From JACTOJ01 sp032335695 (GTDB lineage Bacteria; Bacillota; Clostridia; Clostridiales; Clostridiaceae), in assembly GCF_032335695.1 (NCBI RefSeq), contig NZ_JACTOJ010000008.1:124001-188000 (forward strand): a DNA stretch of 64,000 bases. Reading direction: 5' to 3'. Shown here one piece after another: positions 35,878-43,075 of this stretch. Both the position numbers and the translations under genes were made by a program. Position 1 is the stretch's first letter, and every line of letters begins with the position of its first letter. The notes beneath the pieces are model-generated. The model was not told the origin of the DNA and made no database searches. It saw only the letters and a program-made list of their open reading frames with translations.

Positions 35878-36735
35878 CTATATAATACCTTTTTCCTTTA
35901 AAAACTCTTCCGCCACCTTGCTTGGCTGCATACCCAATTTATCTACTTTATAATTCAACCCTCTCATAACTTCATCATTTATAATACCCGTTAATTTATT
36001 TATTATAGGCTCTAATTCAGGATATTTTTTTAATGTATCATTTTTTATAAGCGACACGACGTAATATGGAGGAAAAAAGTTTTTATCATCCTTAAGCACT
36101 TTTAAATCAAAGGCTTCTAATAGTCCATCCGTGGAAAAAGCGTCTATCACATCAGAGATTCCATTTTTTAACGCAGTATATCTTAAACCTCCGTCTACAG
36201 CCTTCATGTCTTTAAAATCCATTTTGTATACATCCTTAAGTCCCAAATACCCATCTTGACGATTACTAAACTCTATAGTGCAGCCAAGTGTAAGCTGATT
36301 GCTAAGTTTAGCTAAATCCGAAAATGTTTCCAGCTTGTATTTGCCAGCTAATTCTTTTGTGACAGCTAGTGTATAGGTATTGTTAAAGCCAAGTGGTTTC
36401 AGCCAGGTTAAACCATAATTTTTATTAAAATATTCTTTTACTGTATCATAGGTTTTATCCGGATCGCTTATACTTTTTTGCTTCATTATATCCACTAGTC
36501 CTGTACCTGTGTATTCTACATACATATCTATCTGTCCAGCCTTCAAAGCATTAAAAGCAATGCTTGTACAACCAAGATTTAATTTTCTCTCTACCTTTAT
36601 ATCTGTATTTTTTTGAATTAATGTAGCTAGCATATTGCCAAGTATCAATTGTTCATTAAAGTTCTTAGAACCTATTGTAATAACCTTCTGATCCTTCTTA
36701 TTAAATACACCAAAGCTTGCTAATACCAATATCAC
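35878..36735 (-). CDS. Glycine betaine/choline-type (OpuBC/OsmF) substrate-binding protein
   Basis: Substrate-binding protein of the quaternary-amine/osmolyte class (IGSKNFNEQLILGNMLATLI, MYVEYTGTGLVDIM, FFPPYYVVSLI). Counted from the only visible start, GTG at 36735, it has 285 residues. The open frame extends further upstream without a start codon and encodes KLKVWQKSII plus a hydrophobic helix, which is a normal signal or linker segment. This extension overlaps the end of the permease gene in the -1 frame. The pair is therefore probably one permease-binding protein fusion split by a frameshift, or expressed by frameshifting. Ergothioneine, betaine and choline are all possible ligands. Confidence 0.82.
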   Translation of the reverse strand: MILVLASFGVFNKKDQKVITIGSKNFNEQLILGNMLATLIQKNTDIKVERKLNLGCTSIAFNALKAGQIDMYVEYTGTGLVDIMKQKSISDPDKTYDTVKEYFNKNYGLTWLKPLGFNNTYTLAVTKELAGKYKLETFSDLAKLSNQLTLGCTIEFSNRQDGYLGLKDVYKMDFKDMKAVDGGLRYTALKNGISDVIDAFSTDGLLEAFDLKVLKDDKNFFPPYYVVSLIKNDTLKKYPELEPIINKLTGIINDEVMRGLNYKVDKLGMQPSKVAEEFLKEKGII

Positions 36736-36749
36736 GCATAGTGCTAATA

Positions 36750-37421
36750 TTATAGACTTCTGCCATACTTTAAGCTTATTCCTTTGGCTTTTTTTCCTTT
36801 TGCCATTTGATCTATTTTTCCTATTACAAAGTCTATGGCTAATGCTAATATGAAGGCTGGTATAGCCCCAGCTAAAATCATGTTATTATCCACGGTCTGT
36901 ACTCCAGAGAAGACCATATATCCTAGGCCTCCAGCTCCTACAAAAGCCGCTATTGTGGTAAGTCCTACGGCAGTCACCGCTGAGATTCTAATGCCTGCCA
37001 TAATAACAGGCATGTCTAAAGGAATCTGAACCATGGTTAGTATCTGAGTTTTAGTCATTCCTATACCTTCAGCTGCTTCTATGGTATCTTTGTTGATATT
37101 AGAAAGTCCCGTATAGGTGTTTTTTATTATTGGCAGCAAGGAGTAAAGCAATGTCATTATAATGGCTGGCTTACTTCCTATGCCCACCACCGGAATTAAA
37201 AAACCAAGTAAGGCTAAGCTCGGAATAGCCTGCACAACATTGGCAATCCCTATAATCGGAGAAGAGAGCTTCCTTGACTTAGATACAATTATTCCAAGAG
37301 GTACTCCAATAATAGCTATACATACTGCCACTAGGGTTAACTGTATGTGCTGAAAAAACAATTTAATTATATCTGTTTTTCTATCTACAATAAAATTGTA
37401 AAAGCTTTGAATACCATCCAT
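36750..37421 (-). CDS. Osmolyte-type ABC transporter permease (OpuBB/OpuCB type)
   Basis: Membrane permease of 223 residues with about six helices. Family segments are VQAIPSLALLGFLIP, the coupling loop EAAEGIGMTKTQILTMVQIPL, and FVGAGGLGYMVFSG. The last residues (MAKGKKAKGISLKYGRSL) are cytosolic and coded across an A7 run. In the -1 frame after that run the sequence continues into the binding protein, as in known permease-binding protein fusions. No ATPase gene is adjacent. A TnpB remnant lies where it would be expected. Confidence 0.9.
   Translation of the reverse strand: MDGIQSFYNFIVDRKTDIIKLFFQHIQLTLVAVCIAIIGVPLGIIVSKSRKLSSPIIGIANVVQAIPSLALLGFLIPVVGIGSKPAIIMTLLYSLLPIIKNTYTGLSNINKDTIEAAEGIGMTKTQILTMVQIPLDMPVIMAGIRISAVTAVGLTTIAAFVGAGGLGYMVFSGVQTVDNNMILAGAIPAFILALAIDFVIGKIDQMAKGKKAKGISLKYGRSL
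36789..36795 (-). other. A7 run joining permease and binding-protein frames
   Basis: On the minus strand the permease frame reads GGA AAA AAA GCC. A one-base slip backward on A AAA AAA leads straight into the open frame of the binding protein. It may mark a real frameshift mutation, programmed -1 frameshifting, or a homopolymer read error. Confidence 0.6.
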
Positions 37422-37439
37422 TATACCGTTGCCAAAACC

Positions 37440-37505
37440 TTATAGAACTCTATAAAGCTTGTTTAATTCCCTGTTCAATGTGTCCGATTTTGTAATTCTA
37501 AAAGA
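37440..37505 (-). pseudogene. Possible C-terminal scrap of the lost transporter ATPase
   Basis: A 21-codon open frame (ITKSDTLNRELNKLYRVL, then stop) lies directly before the permease gene. ITKSD is a sequence often seen at the end of CBS domains, which OpuCA-type ATPases carry at their C-terminus. If so, the rest of the ATPase was removed up to the TnpB remnant. This is a short match and remains a guess. Confidence 0.25.
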
Positions 37506-37592
37506 TTATACTACTTTCGTTTGATATAACACTCCAAGGGCTTAACTTCAGATACAACGAATCCTACACCTCAAACATAACTGTTCATGTAG

Positions 37593-37796
37593 TTATGCTG
37601 AATATCTGCTTAAATTAATTGAAGCATTAAAATCTCTATCTATTACTGCTCCACATTCTTCGCAGATATAAGTTCTTTCTGATAGTGATAATTTAGTTTT
37701 TACATGACCACACTCACTACAGGTTTTTGATGATGGATACCATTTATCAGCTTCAACAAATTCAACAATATTATACAAACTTCTATAAGATTTCAA
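37593..37796 (-). pseudogene. tnpB: TnpB (IS200/IS605 family) C-terminal remnant
   Basis: Only about 67 residues remain of a roughly 370-residue protein. They include WYPSSKTCSECGHV and TYICEECGAVIDRDFNASIN: the four-Cys zinc ribbon and the last RuvC Asp. The N-terminal domain and the other RuvC acidic residues are gone, so it cannot be active. Downstream at about 37568-37592 CATAACTACATGAACAGTTATG forms a hairpin, which may be the element's right end. It interrupts the region where a transporter ATPase would be expected. Confidence 0.85.
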
Positions 37797-37920
37797 TGAC
37801 TGTTATTTAACCTCCATTTTAACTATATAAATATGCTATTTATTCCAGGTTTGTTTTCGTGATAATACTATCACAATTATTTAAGTAATGTAATTTTTAT
37901 TAACATCATATATACTAAAA

Positions 37921-37945
37921 AAATAGGGGTTTTTTTCCCCTATTT
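37921..37945 (-). terminator. Terminator of the 4-fold beta flower gene
   Basis: AAATAGGGG and CCCCTATTT pair, with T-runs in and after the loop, just downstream of the stop. Confidence 0.75.
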
Positions 37946-37958
37946 AATAAATTTATTA

Positions 37959-38363
37959 TCACCAAAAGCCTCCGAAGCCTCCGATTCCTCGCCCAATACC
38001 CCAGCCACCTAGTCCAGGTCCCCAACCAAAACCTAGGCCAGGTCCCCAGCCGAAGCCTCCGCCCCAGCCACCAAATGCCAAGCCTAACAATAGTCCTGCT
38101 GCTAGAAGTCCTCCCCAGGAACTATCTACACGACCTAGGTTTTTTCCTGTATTATCGTGTACATGCCATCCATTAAAATATCCTATAGGTCTGCCATCCA
38201 TGCCATATACTCCTGTCCCTGATACGTAAGCAACAGGATTTCCATTAATATCCAATAGATACGGATCACTAATATATCCCATTACATTATAATTCCTATC
38301 ATAAACAGCTCTTTCATCTGTGTATCCAACTAATCTTTCGTTGCCATCATATATCTTTTTCAT
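37959..38363 (-). CDS. 4-fold beta flower-type repeat protein with Gly-rich tail
   Basis: Protein of 134 residues. About five repeats of a 17-20 residue unit with the pattern Y-D-x-x-G-x-x-V-G-Y (IYDGNERLVGYTD, VYDRNYNVMGYIS, LLDINGNPVAYVS, VYGMDGRPIGYFN, VHDNTGKNLGRVD) match the 4-fold beta flower domain. A hydrophobic stretch (WGGLLAAGLLLGLAFGG) and a Gly/Trp/Phe-rich tail follow. The ATG at 38363 follows AAGGAG with an 8-base gap. A paralogue without the long tail is at 52664. The function is unknown; the neighbours are tiny Cys-rich proteins and a DUF421 protein, a setting that hints at the spore envelope. Confidence 0.75.
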   Translation of the reverse strand: MKKIYDGNERLVGYTDERAVYDRNYNVMGYISDPYLLDINGNPVAYVSGTGVYGMDGRPIGYFNGWHVHDNTGKNLGRVDSSWGGLLAAGLLLGLAFGGWGGGFGWGPGLGFGWGPGLGGWGIGRGIGGFGGFW

Positions 38364-38433
38364 AGAGTTCACTCCTTTCTCATCCGTAATCTATTTATGA
38401 AACCGGCTGACAATTTAATTCAGCTATAAGATA

Positions 38434-38586
38434 TTAATATATGCCGAATCCTCCGCCGCATCCGCAGCCTGATCCCCCATAATATCCTGTATTATTTCCG
38501 CATCCAGAACAGCTTAAGAAAAATAACGCTATTATAAATAATATTCCTGATCCAATAATGTCATTAGATCCTCTATAACTACTCAT
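38434..38586 (-). CDS. Small Cys/Gly-rich hydrophobic protein, C-half type
   Basis: Tiny protein of 50 residues. It starts MSSYRGSND, continues with the hydrophobic core GSGILFIIALFFLSCSGCG, and ends in a Gly/Cys-rich tail (GGSGCGCGGGFGIY). The core is the same as the C-terminal half of the fused proteins at 39909 and 40251. It lies 57 bases after the N-half type gene on the same strand. The function is unknown. Confidence 0.75.
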   Translation of the reverse strand: MSSYRGSNDIIGSGILFIIALFFLSCSGCGNNTGYYGGSGCGCGGGFGIY

Positions 38587-38643
38587 CTTTAATCCCTCCG
38601 TTTACACTGTTTTTTACATAAAGCTATAAATTTTAATTTTTAA

Positions 38644-38802
38644 TTAATCATCATAATGTTTATGACAGCATCCATGCCCCTTAGAGAATTGTAATATAAT
38701 AAGAATCAATATGATAAGAGTAGGCAAACTGCATATACAATTTGAACTTTGTCCTACACATCCTGGATAGTAGCCTCCACCATAACCTAAATTGTTAACC
38801 AC
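38644..38802 (-). CDS. Small Cys-rich hydrophobic protein, N-half type
   Basis: Tiny protein of 52 residues with GTG start; AGGAGG lies 7 bases upstream. Its Gly/Tyr-rich start (GYGGGYYPG) leads to the conserved NCICSLPTLIILILIILQFS core and a His/Cys-rich end (HGCCHKHYDD) that could bind metal. The core equals the N-terminal half of the fused paralogues. It is upstream of the C-half gene, so the pair repeats the domain order of the fused genes. Confidence 0.75.
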   Translation of the reverse strand: MVNNLGYGGGYYPGCVGQSSNCICSLPTLIILILIILQFSKGHGCCHKHYDD

Positions 38803-39025
38803 ATTAAAACCTCCTCGCAGTTTATAAAAATAACTTCATATATTTTTAATCTAAAGTTTTACACATACAGCAGTTAGATTAAAATCTAAACGCAAGCATT
38901 TTTAGGTAGCATTATATATAGGCTGTCCCATCTAACCACATATTACATAGTATGTACTACATGAGTGGTGCGTTACATTGACGAATCAGTAATTGCAAAA
39001 TTTTCTAATAAAAATATTAAGTTTT

Positions 39026-39712
39026 CTATTTTGTTCTTTTAGAAAAGTAAAGCTTTTTATCATTATCTATACCTGCATAGAATATCTCTGATATAGATTT
39101 AATTCCAATACTATTTAGCTGATGCATAAGCCATTCTTTATCTAGTCCACCACTATAAAGATTTTCTTCCATTATCTCACTATCCATAATTATATCTTTC
39201 ATAAGTCCAGAAGATGCTTTATTCATTCTAAGCTCTGAAGATGGGACAGGGCTTTTATTGAATTTTGATAGAACTGATAATTGCCCATCAGTTTCCATAA
39301 CGGCCAATTCTACCTCGATAAAATTAAATATATTTTTTTCTCTCAGCTTCATATTTAATTCATCTATTGAAAGCCTTATGCTTCTCATATTATTTTCTAT
39401 AAAAACTCCTTTATCTATTACCGTAACAGGATGAGACTGAACAAATTTTCTAAACCTCATACTTTTAATGCTTATAAAATCCGTTAATAAGGCTAATATT
39501 ACCAAAACAGCCATAGCAACCCCAGAAGACATAGATTCATCCCATCCATTTATAGCTAAATCTGCTCCTAAAGATCCCATAGTTATGCCTACTATAAAAT
39601 TAAAAAAAGTCATCTGAGAAATTAATTTTCTTCCTAAAATTCTTGAAAGAAACATCAAATACAAATATGCGAAAAGTGATTTTATCACTGTACTAACGAT
39701 TATATGCCACAT
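39026..39712 (-). CDS. DUF421 (YetF-type) membrane protein
   Basis: Membrane protein of 228 residues. Three N-terminal helices (about 5-80) carry the signature SRILGRKLISQMTFFNFIVGI, and two cytosolic alpha/beta domains follow (LRMNKASSGLMKD, ISEIFYAGIDNDKKLYF). GGAGGG precedes the ATG. DUF421 proteins such as YetF and YdfS of Bacillus are membrane proteins, some located in the inner spore membrane. That fits a spore-related reading of this cluster, but it is inference. Confidence 0.88.
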   Translation of the reverse strand: MWHIIVSTVIKSLFAYLYLMFLSRILGRKLISQMTFFNFIVGITMGSLGADLAINGWDESMSSGVAMAVLVILALLTDFISIKSMRFRKFVQSHPVTVIDKGVFIENNMRSIRLSIDELNMKLREKNIFNFIEVELAVMETDGQLSVLSKFNKSPVPSSELRMNKASSGLMKDIIMDSEIMEENLYSGGLDKEWLMHQLNSIGIKSISEIFYAGIDNDKKLYFSKRTK

Positions 39713-39908
39713 TCATACCCTCCAAACTCTAAAAAATAACAGCTTAATGCTTATCATAGTTTTTGTTAATAACTAATAAGTATGTATCCTTCTATACTAA
39801 AAACTGGTGGAGAAAAATGTAACAAATTATAGCTTTTTATCATATAGTGTACTATAACTAAAGATAAAAATAATAGATGAAAAAATCTAACATGAAAGGA
39901 TTAAAAAA

Positions 39909-40178
39909 ATGAGCAGATGCTGTTGTAAAAAACAAATAGAATACAAACCTGTACCCGTACCTGTACCACCAAAAGGAAATAACTGCATTTGCAGTCTTCC
40001 AACACTAATAATATTGATTCTTATAGTTCTTCAATTCTCAAGAGGCTCTCATGGATGCCATGAAGATGATGATGAGAGCAGATGCTGCACAAAAGATGCT
40101 CCAATAGGTAATGGCATTCTCTTCATAATAGCATTATTCTTCTTATCCTGCTCTGGCTGCGGAAGAGGAGCATACTAA
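39909..40178 (+). CDS. Fused small Cys-rich protein with two hydrophobic cores, copy 1
   Basis: Protein of 89 residues. Layout: Cys/Lys start (MSRCCCKKQ), Pro/Val repeat (KPVPVPVPP), first hydrophobic core (CICSLPTLIILILIVLQFS), an acidic His/Cys loop (CHEDDDESRCC), second core (GNGILFIIALFFLSCSGCG), and RGAY end. It is a fused form of the split pair at 38434/38644. Two helices with cysteines at their edges suggest a disulfide- or metal-linked membrane or coat component. The next paralogue starts 72 bases downstream. Confidence 0.8.
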   Translation: MSRCCCKKQIEYKPVPVPVPPKGNNCICSLPTLIILILIVLQFSRGSHGCHEDDDESRCCTKDAPIGNGILFIIALFFLSCSGCGRGAY

Positions 40179-40250
40179 GCATAATTATTTACAAAATAAG
40201 CTTTTATAAATTTAGTAAAAATACTATAGAAAAGTAAGGAGGAAAAATAT

Positions 40251-40532
40251 ATGGCAGCTGTTGTAACTCCCGGAATAGGCACTGGATTTAATCCCGGATT
40301 AACTGGTCTCGGAGCTGGTTATGGACAAAGCGGAAACTGCATATGCAGTTTACCAACACTAGTAATATTGATTCTTATAGTTCTCCAATTTTCAAGAAGA
40401 TCTCATGGATGTCATGACGATGATGACGAAAGCAGATGCTGCACAAAAGATGCTCCAGTAGGTAACGGTATACTCTTCATAATCGCATTGTTCTTCTTAT
40501 CCTGCTCTGGCTGTGGAAGAGGAGCATACTAA
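40251..40532 (+). CDS. Fused small Cys-rich protein with two hydrophobic cores, copy 2
   Basis: Protein of 93 residues, almost identical to copy 1 from NCICSLPTL onward (a few conservative changes), but with a different start: AAVVTPGIGTGFNPGLTG replaces the Cys-rich, Pro-rich segment. AGGAGG precedes the ATG. Copies 1 and 2 are clearly a recent tandem duplication in which the first 25-30 residues were swapped or diverged quickly. Confidence 0.8.
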   Translation: MAAVVTPGIGTGFNPGLTGLGAGYGQSGNCICSLPTLVILILIVLQFSRRSHGCHDDDDESRCCTKDAPVGNGILFIIALFFLSCSGCGRGAY

Positions 40533-40633
40533 AACAAGTTCATACTTGAACTTCCAAAATTTCATGAAGAATATTATTATCAACATCTATTTCATGATTA
40601 ATTTGAATAACCTCTCCGAATTTAATTTAAATT

Positions 40634-40673
40634 GTAAGACTGTTGAAGAAATTTTTTTCTTTAACAGTCTTAC
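40634..40673 (+). terminator. Terminator after the fused pair
   Basis: GTAAGACTGTT and AACAGTCTTAC pair exactly around a T-rich loop, about 100 bases after the stop of copy 2. Confidence 0.75.
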
Positions 40674-40727
40674 ATTTTAGGTCATGCTTTAAAAGACCGC
40701 TTACATAATTCTTTGGCAGAAGTCAAT

Positions 40728-40779
40728 AAAAAAAAGTACAAAGAAGTTTTTATTTTCTCTAACTTCTTTATACTTTTTT
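40728..40779 (-). terminator. Terminator after the second split pair
   Basis: AAAGTACAAAGAAGTT and AACTTCTTTATACTTT pair with one unpaired change, flanked by A and T runs. It ends the minus-strand unit from 41167. Confidence 0.7.
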
Positions 40780-40787
40780 ATTTTATA

Positions 40788-40943
40788 TTAATAAAATCCA
40801 TAACTAGAACCGCATCCGCATCCAGTTCCTAATCCACCGCAACCACCTGTTCCGCATCCAGCACAAGCTAGGAAAAACAATGCAATAATAAATAATATTC
40901 CATTACCAATTTGCTGATTTCCACCTCTACAGCAACTGCTCAT
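40788..40943 (-). CDS. Small Cys/Gly-rich hydrophobic protein, C-half type, second copy
   Basis: Protein of 51 residues: MSSCCRGGNQQ, then GNGILFIIALFFLACAGCG, then a Gly/Cys tail with GCGCGSSYGFY. AAAGGAGG lies 6 bases before the ATG. It is the partner of the N-half gene 53 bases upstream, as in the 38434/38644 pair. Confidence 0.75.
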   Translation of the reverse strand: MSSCCRGGNQQIGNGILFIIALFFLACAGCGTGGCGGLGTGCGCGSSYGFY

Positions 40944-40996
40944 TTTTCTGCCTCCTTTCTTTAGTTATATTTATCTATTATAAAGATGAATCTATT

Positions 40997-41167
40997 CTAT
41001 TCATCACAATCTTCATGTCTATGATGGCAGCAAGGCTTGCTAAATTGAAGAATAATAAGAATTAGTATTACCAAAGTAGGTAAACTGCATATGCAGTTAT
41101 TAGCAGGCTGAGGTACCATAACTGGCTGATATACTACTTGTTTCCTACAACAGCAGCAACATCCCAT
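40997..41167 (-). CDS. Small Cys-rich hydrophobic protein, N-half type, second copy
   Basis: Protein of 56 residues: a run of Cys (MGCCCCCRKQ), VVYQPVMVPQP, core NCICSLPTLVILILIILQFS, and His/Cys end (CCHHRHEDCDE). AAAGGAGG lies 9 bases before the ATG. The Cys-run start and Pro/Val segment are close to those of fused copy 1, while the split form repeats the 38644 gene. The His/Cys tail suggests metal binding. Confidence 0.75.
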   Translation of the reverse strand: MGCCCCCRKQVVYQPVMVPQPANNCICSLPTLVILILIILQFSKPCCHHRHEDCDE

Positions 41168-41364
41168 ATAAACTAACCTCCTTTCTTTAAAAAGTAGGAT
41201 AATCTTAGGTTACTCTATTCTTTATCGAATAAACTTCATTAATTTCTGTATAACATTATTTTTTATTACAATATAGAATATGACAAGTTTATTCATATTG
41301 ATACATTTTTGGAAAGCTTCAATGCATACTAATTCTTATCTTCATTTTTTAACCTGCTTTATAT

Positions 41365-41598
41365 CTAACAGCAGGTTAAAAAGTACAAGGCTATTATAAA
41401 AAGTATACCGTTATCTATAGTCCCTTCGCCGCAGCATCTATTTTTATCCCTATATTTTTTATGATGGTTAGAAAACTGTAAGATTATAAGAATTAAGATA
41501 GTTAAATACCTAAGATTACAAAGGCAGTCATTCTGCTGTATAGGCACATATACTGTTTGATATTCCACTTTTTTATTAGAAGAATGTTTGCTCATCAT
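41365..41598 (-). CDS. Fused small hydrophobic protein, divergent copy 3
   Basis: Protein of about 77 residues that keeps the fused plan: YQTVYVPIQQ, CLCNLRYLTILILIILQFS, a basic loop (HHKKYRDKNRCC), and NGILFIIALYFLTCC at the end. The RGAY/Gly-rich tail is missing and the acidic loop has become basic. The start at 41598 (or 41595) follows AAAGG with a 6-base gap; the longer reading from 41652 lacks this. Confidence 0.7.
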   Translation of the reverse strand: MMSKHSSNKKVEYQTVYVPIQQNDCLCNLRYLTILILIILQFSNHHKKYRDKNRCCGEGTIDNGILFIIALYFLTCC

Positions 41599-41716
41599 TA
41601 GTATCCTTTCTATCATTGCTTTATATCTTATATCAATAAGATTATTTTTCATTCATACTATATAATATTTTTATGTTATTGATTTAGTTACAGTATTTAA
41701 TTTTTAAAACATAACC

Positions 41717-41759
41717 TAAAGAAGAAGACCATGTTTATAAAACACAGCCTTCTTCTTTA
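41717..41759 (-). terminator. Terminator after the hemerythrin-like gene
   Basis: TAAAGAAGAAG and CTTCTTCTTTA pair around a loop of about 20 bases, just downstream of the stop. Confidence 0.65.
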
Positions 41760-41770
41760 CAAATCTATAT

Positions 41771-42328
41771 TTACTTATATTTTTTAGATAGTTCATCTAA
41801 TATGGTCAAATAAGTTTTCGATATATTATTGGCATCTGCTTGCTTTTCAAATTCTTCCACTCTAACATCCACATCCTTTAAAATATCCTGTGAAAGATTT
41901 TTTTCAGCATAGGTATAAACTAATTTATTTTCCTTATCTATATGCCTTTCCAAAAGCTTGGTATAACCAACAGCATTAGTCACAATATCAAGCTTGCTGT
42001 CTAAACTTTTGCTTTTACTATATTCATTAACAGCCGCTTCCAATTCAGAGGTGTAGAGTCTTCCCAAATCATGCTCCACCAGCATGCCATGTGTGATTAA
42101 ATTAGTACCAATATTGCCAAGATGCTGCTGCATTTCTTTAAACAATATATGCTCCTCTTTACCATGATGATGCTTATCTGCGTAATTTCTAATGAAGCTT
42201 ATCATCTTATGGAAATCCTCAGGACAAGGTTCCATGCCCTGAAGTATTTCAAGGCATGCATTTCTAACCGCCTTATTAAATTTCATTATATTATCATGCT
42301 CTGATACCATAATGTTAATGCTGTACAT
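41771..42328 (-). CDS. Hemerythrin-like domain protein
   Basis: Predicted di-iron four-helix protein of 185 residues. Possible ligands are His/Glu in ISEHDN-type start (MVSEHDNIMKF), KHHHGKEEHILF, THGMLVEHDLGR and LLERHIDKENKLVY. Such proteins sense or store oxygen, or help with nitric oxide and iron stress. It starts 4 bases after the stop of the 42333 gene and lies in one transcription unit with hcp, which supports a role in nitrosative or oxidative defence. Confidence 0.88.
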   Translation of the reverse strand: MYSINIMVSEHDNIMKFNKAVRNACLEILQGMEPCPEDFHKMISFIRNYADKHHHGKEEHILFKEMQQHLGNIGTNLITHGMLVEHDLGRLYTSELEAAVNEYSKSKSLDSKLDIVTNAVGYTKLLERHIDKENKLVYTYAEKNLSQDILKDVDVRVEEFEKQADANNISKTYLTILDELSKKYK

Positions 42329-42332
42329 AAAA

Positions 42333-42941
42333 TTACCTCCTTGCTATCTTATTTGTAACTTCATCTACTCTTTCGTAATACAAATTAGAATTATGAAGCA
42401 TTCCTTTTATTAATGCTTCTCTTAAAGTATAATATACATTTATATCTCCGCCTACTGCATCCCAATAGGATTTATGTAAGCAAACATTTCTTTTCCATAT
42501 CACTTCATTTTCCTCTTGTGAAACAATCGCATTAGCCCTATCGCAAGGCATACCATCTAAAAGCTTATCATTTAAATATTTAAATGCATAAGAAGGCTCT
42601 TCCTCTCCTATTTCCGCATTATTTTTACTATAGTTAAAAAATATTGTTTTTATTTCTTCTATATGACTTTTGTCTTTATTTAAAATACTCGTAACTGCAT
42701 AAGCAAATCTGTATTCCACCACAGAAACTTGCTTTTGAAGCCATCCGTGTATATTGCTTTCATCAATTATATCTTCTAAAGGCTTATCACTTAAGCTTCC
42801 AAACTTCTCTTCAATATCCTGTTTTAAATCAGACACTATCTGATTTTCTTCTGAAAACTCTATAACCTGGTTAACTACAGCATTCTGAAACTTTATTTTA
42901 TTATATAACCTATAATGAATAGGTCCTAAGTATTTACTCAT
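42333..42941 (-). CDS. Unrecognised protein in the hcp-hemerythrin unit
   Basis: Soluble, mostly helical protein of 202 residues without signal peptide or membrane segment. I do not recognise its family. Notable segments are KYLGPIHYRLYNKIKFQNAVV at the start, a Cys in DGMPCDRAN, and CLHKSYWDAVGGD followed by GMLHNSNLYYERVDEVTNKI at the end. Cys and His residues in the last third could bind heme or metal. It is tightly linked to the hemerythrin gene (4-base gap) and follows hcp by about 135 bases, so it probably shares their stress role. Confidence 0.75.
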   Translation of the reverse strand: MSKYLGPIHYRLYNKIKFQNAVVNQVIEFSEENQIVSDLKQDIEEKFGSLSDKPLEDIIDESNIHGWLQKQVSVVEYRFAYAVTSILNKDKSHIEEIKTIFFNYSKNNAEIGEEEPSYAFKYLNDKLLDGMPCDRANAIVSQEENEVIWKRNVCLHKSYWDAVGGDINVYYTLREALIKGMLHNSNLYYERVDEVTNKIARR

Positions 42942-42994
42942 AAAATTCTCCTCATTTTCTATTTTGTCTCTGCTTTAATCTTTTCTTTAGTATT

Positions 42995-43022
42995 AAAGGG
43001 TATGCACAAACACATACCCTTT
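42995..43022. other. Intercistronic hairpin after hcp
   Basis: AAAGGGTATG and CATACCCTTT pair around an 8-base loop. The minus strand has no strong T-run after it, so it is more likely an mRNA-stability or attenuation hairpin between hcp and the two downstream genes. Confidence 0.5.
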
Positions 43023-43075
43023 ATTATTATTTCCCTGCTAAATAGACATTTATCTTTTCAACCAACGGATCTGTA

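Noticed and set aside
37593..37796. Functional TnpB nuclease with guide RNA
   Set aside because: Only the zinc ribbon and the last RuvC aspartate remain, so no active nuclease can be made.
38434..41598. Bacteriocin or toxin peptide cluster
   Set aside because: The small proteins have no leader/core cleavage pattern, and no modification, immunity or dedicated export genes are adjacent; paralogous membrane or spore proteins fit better.
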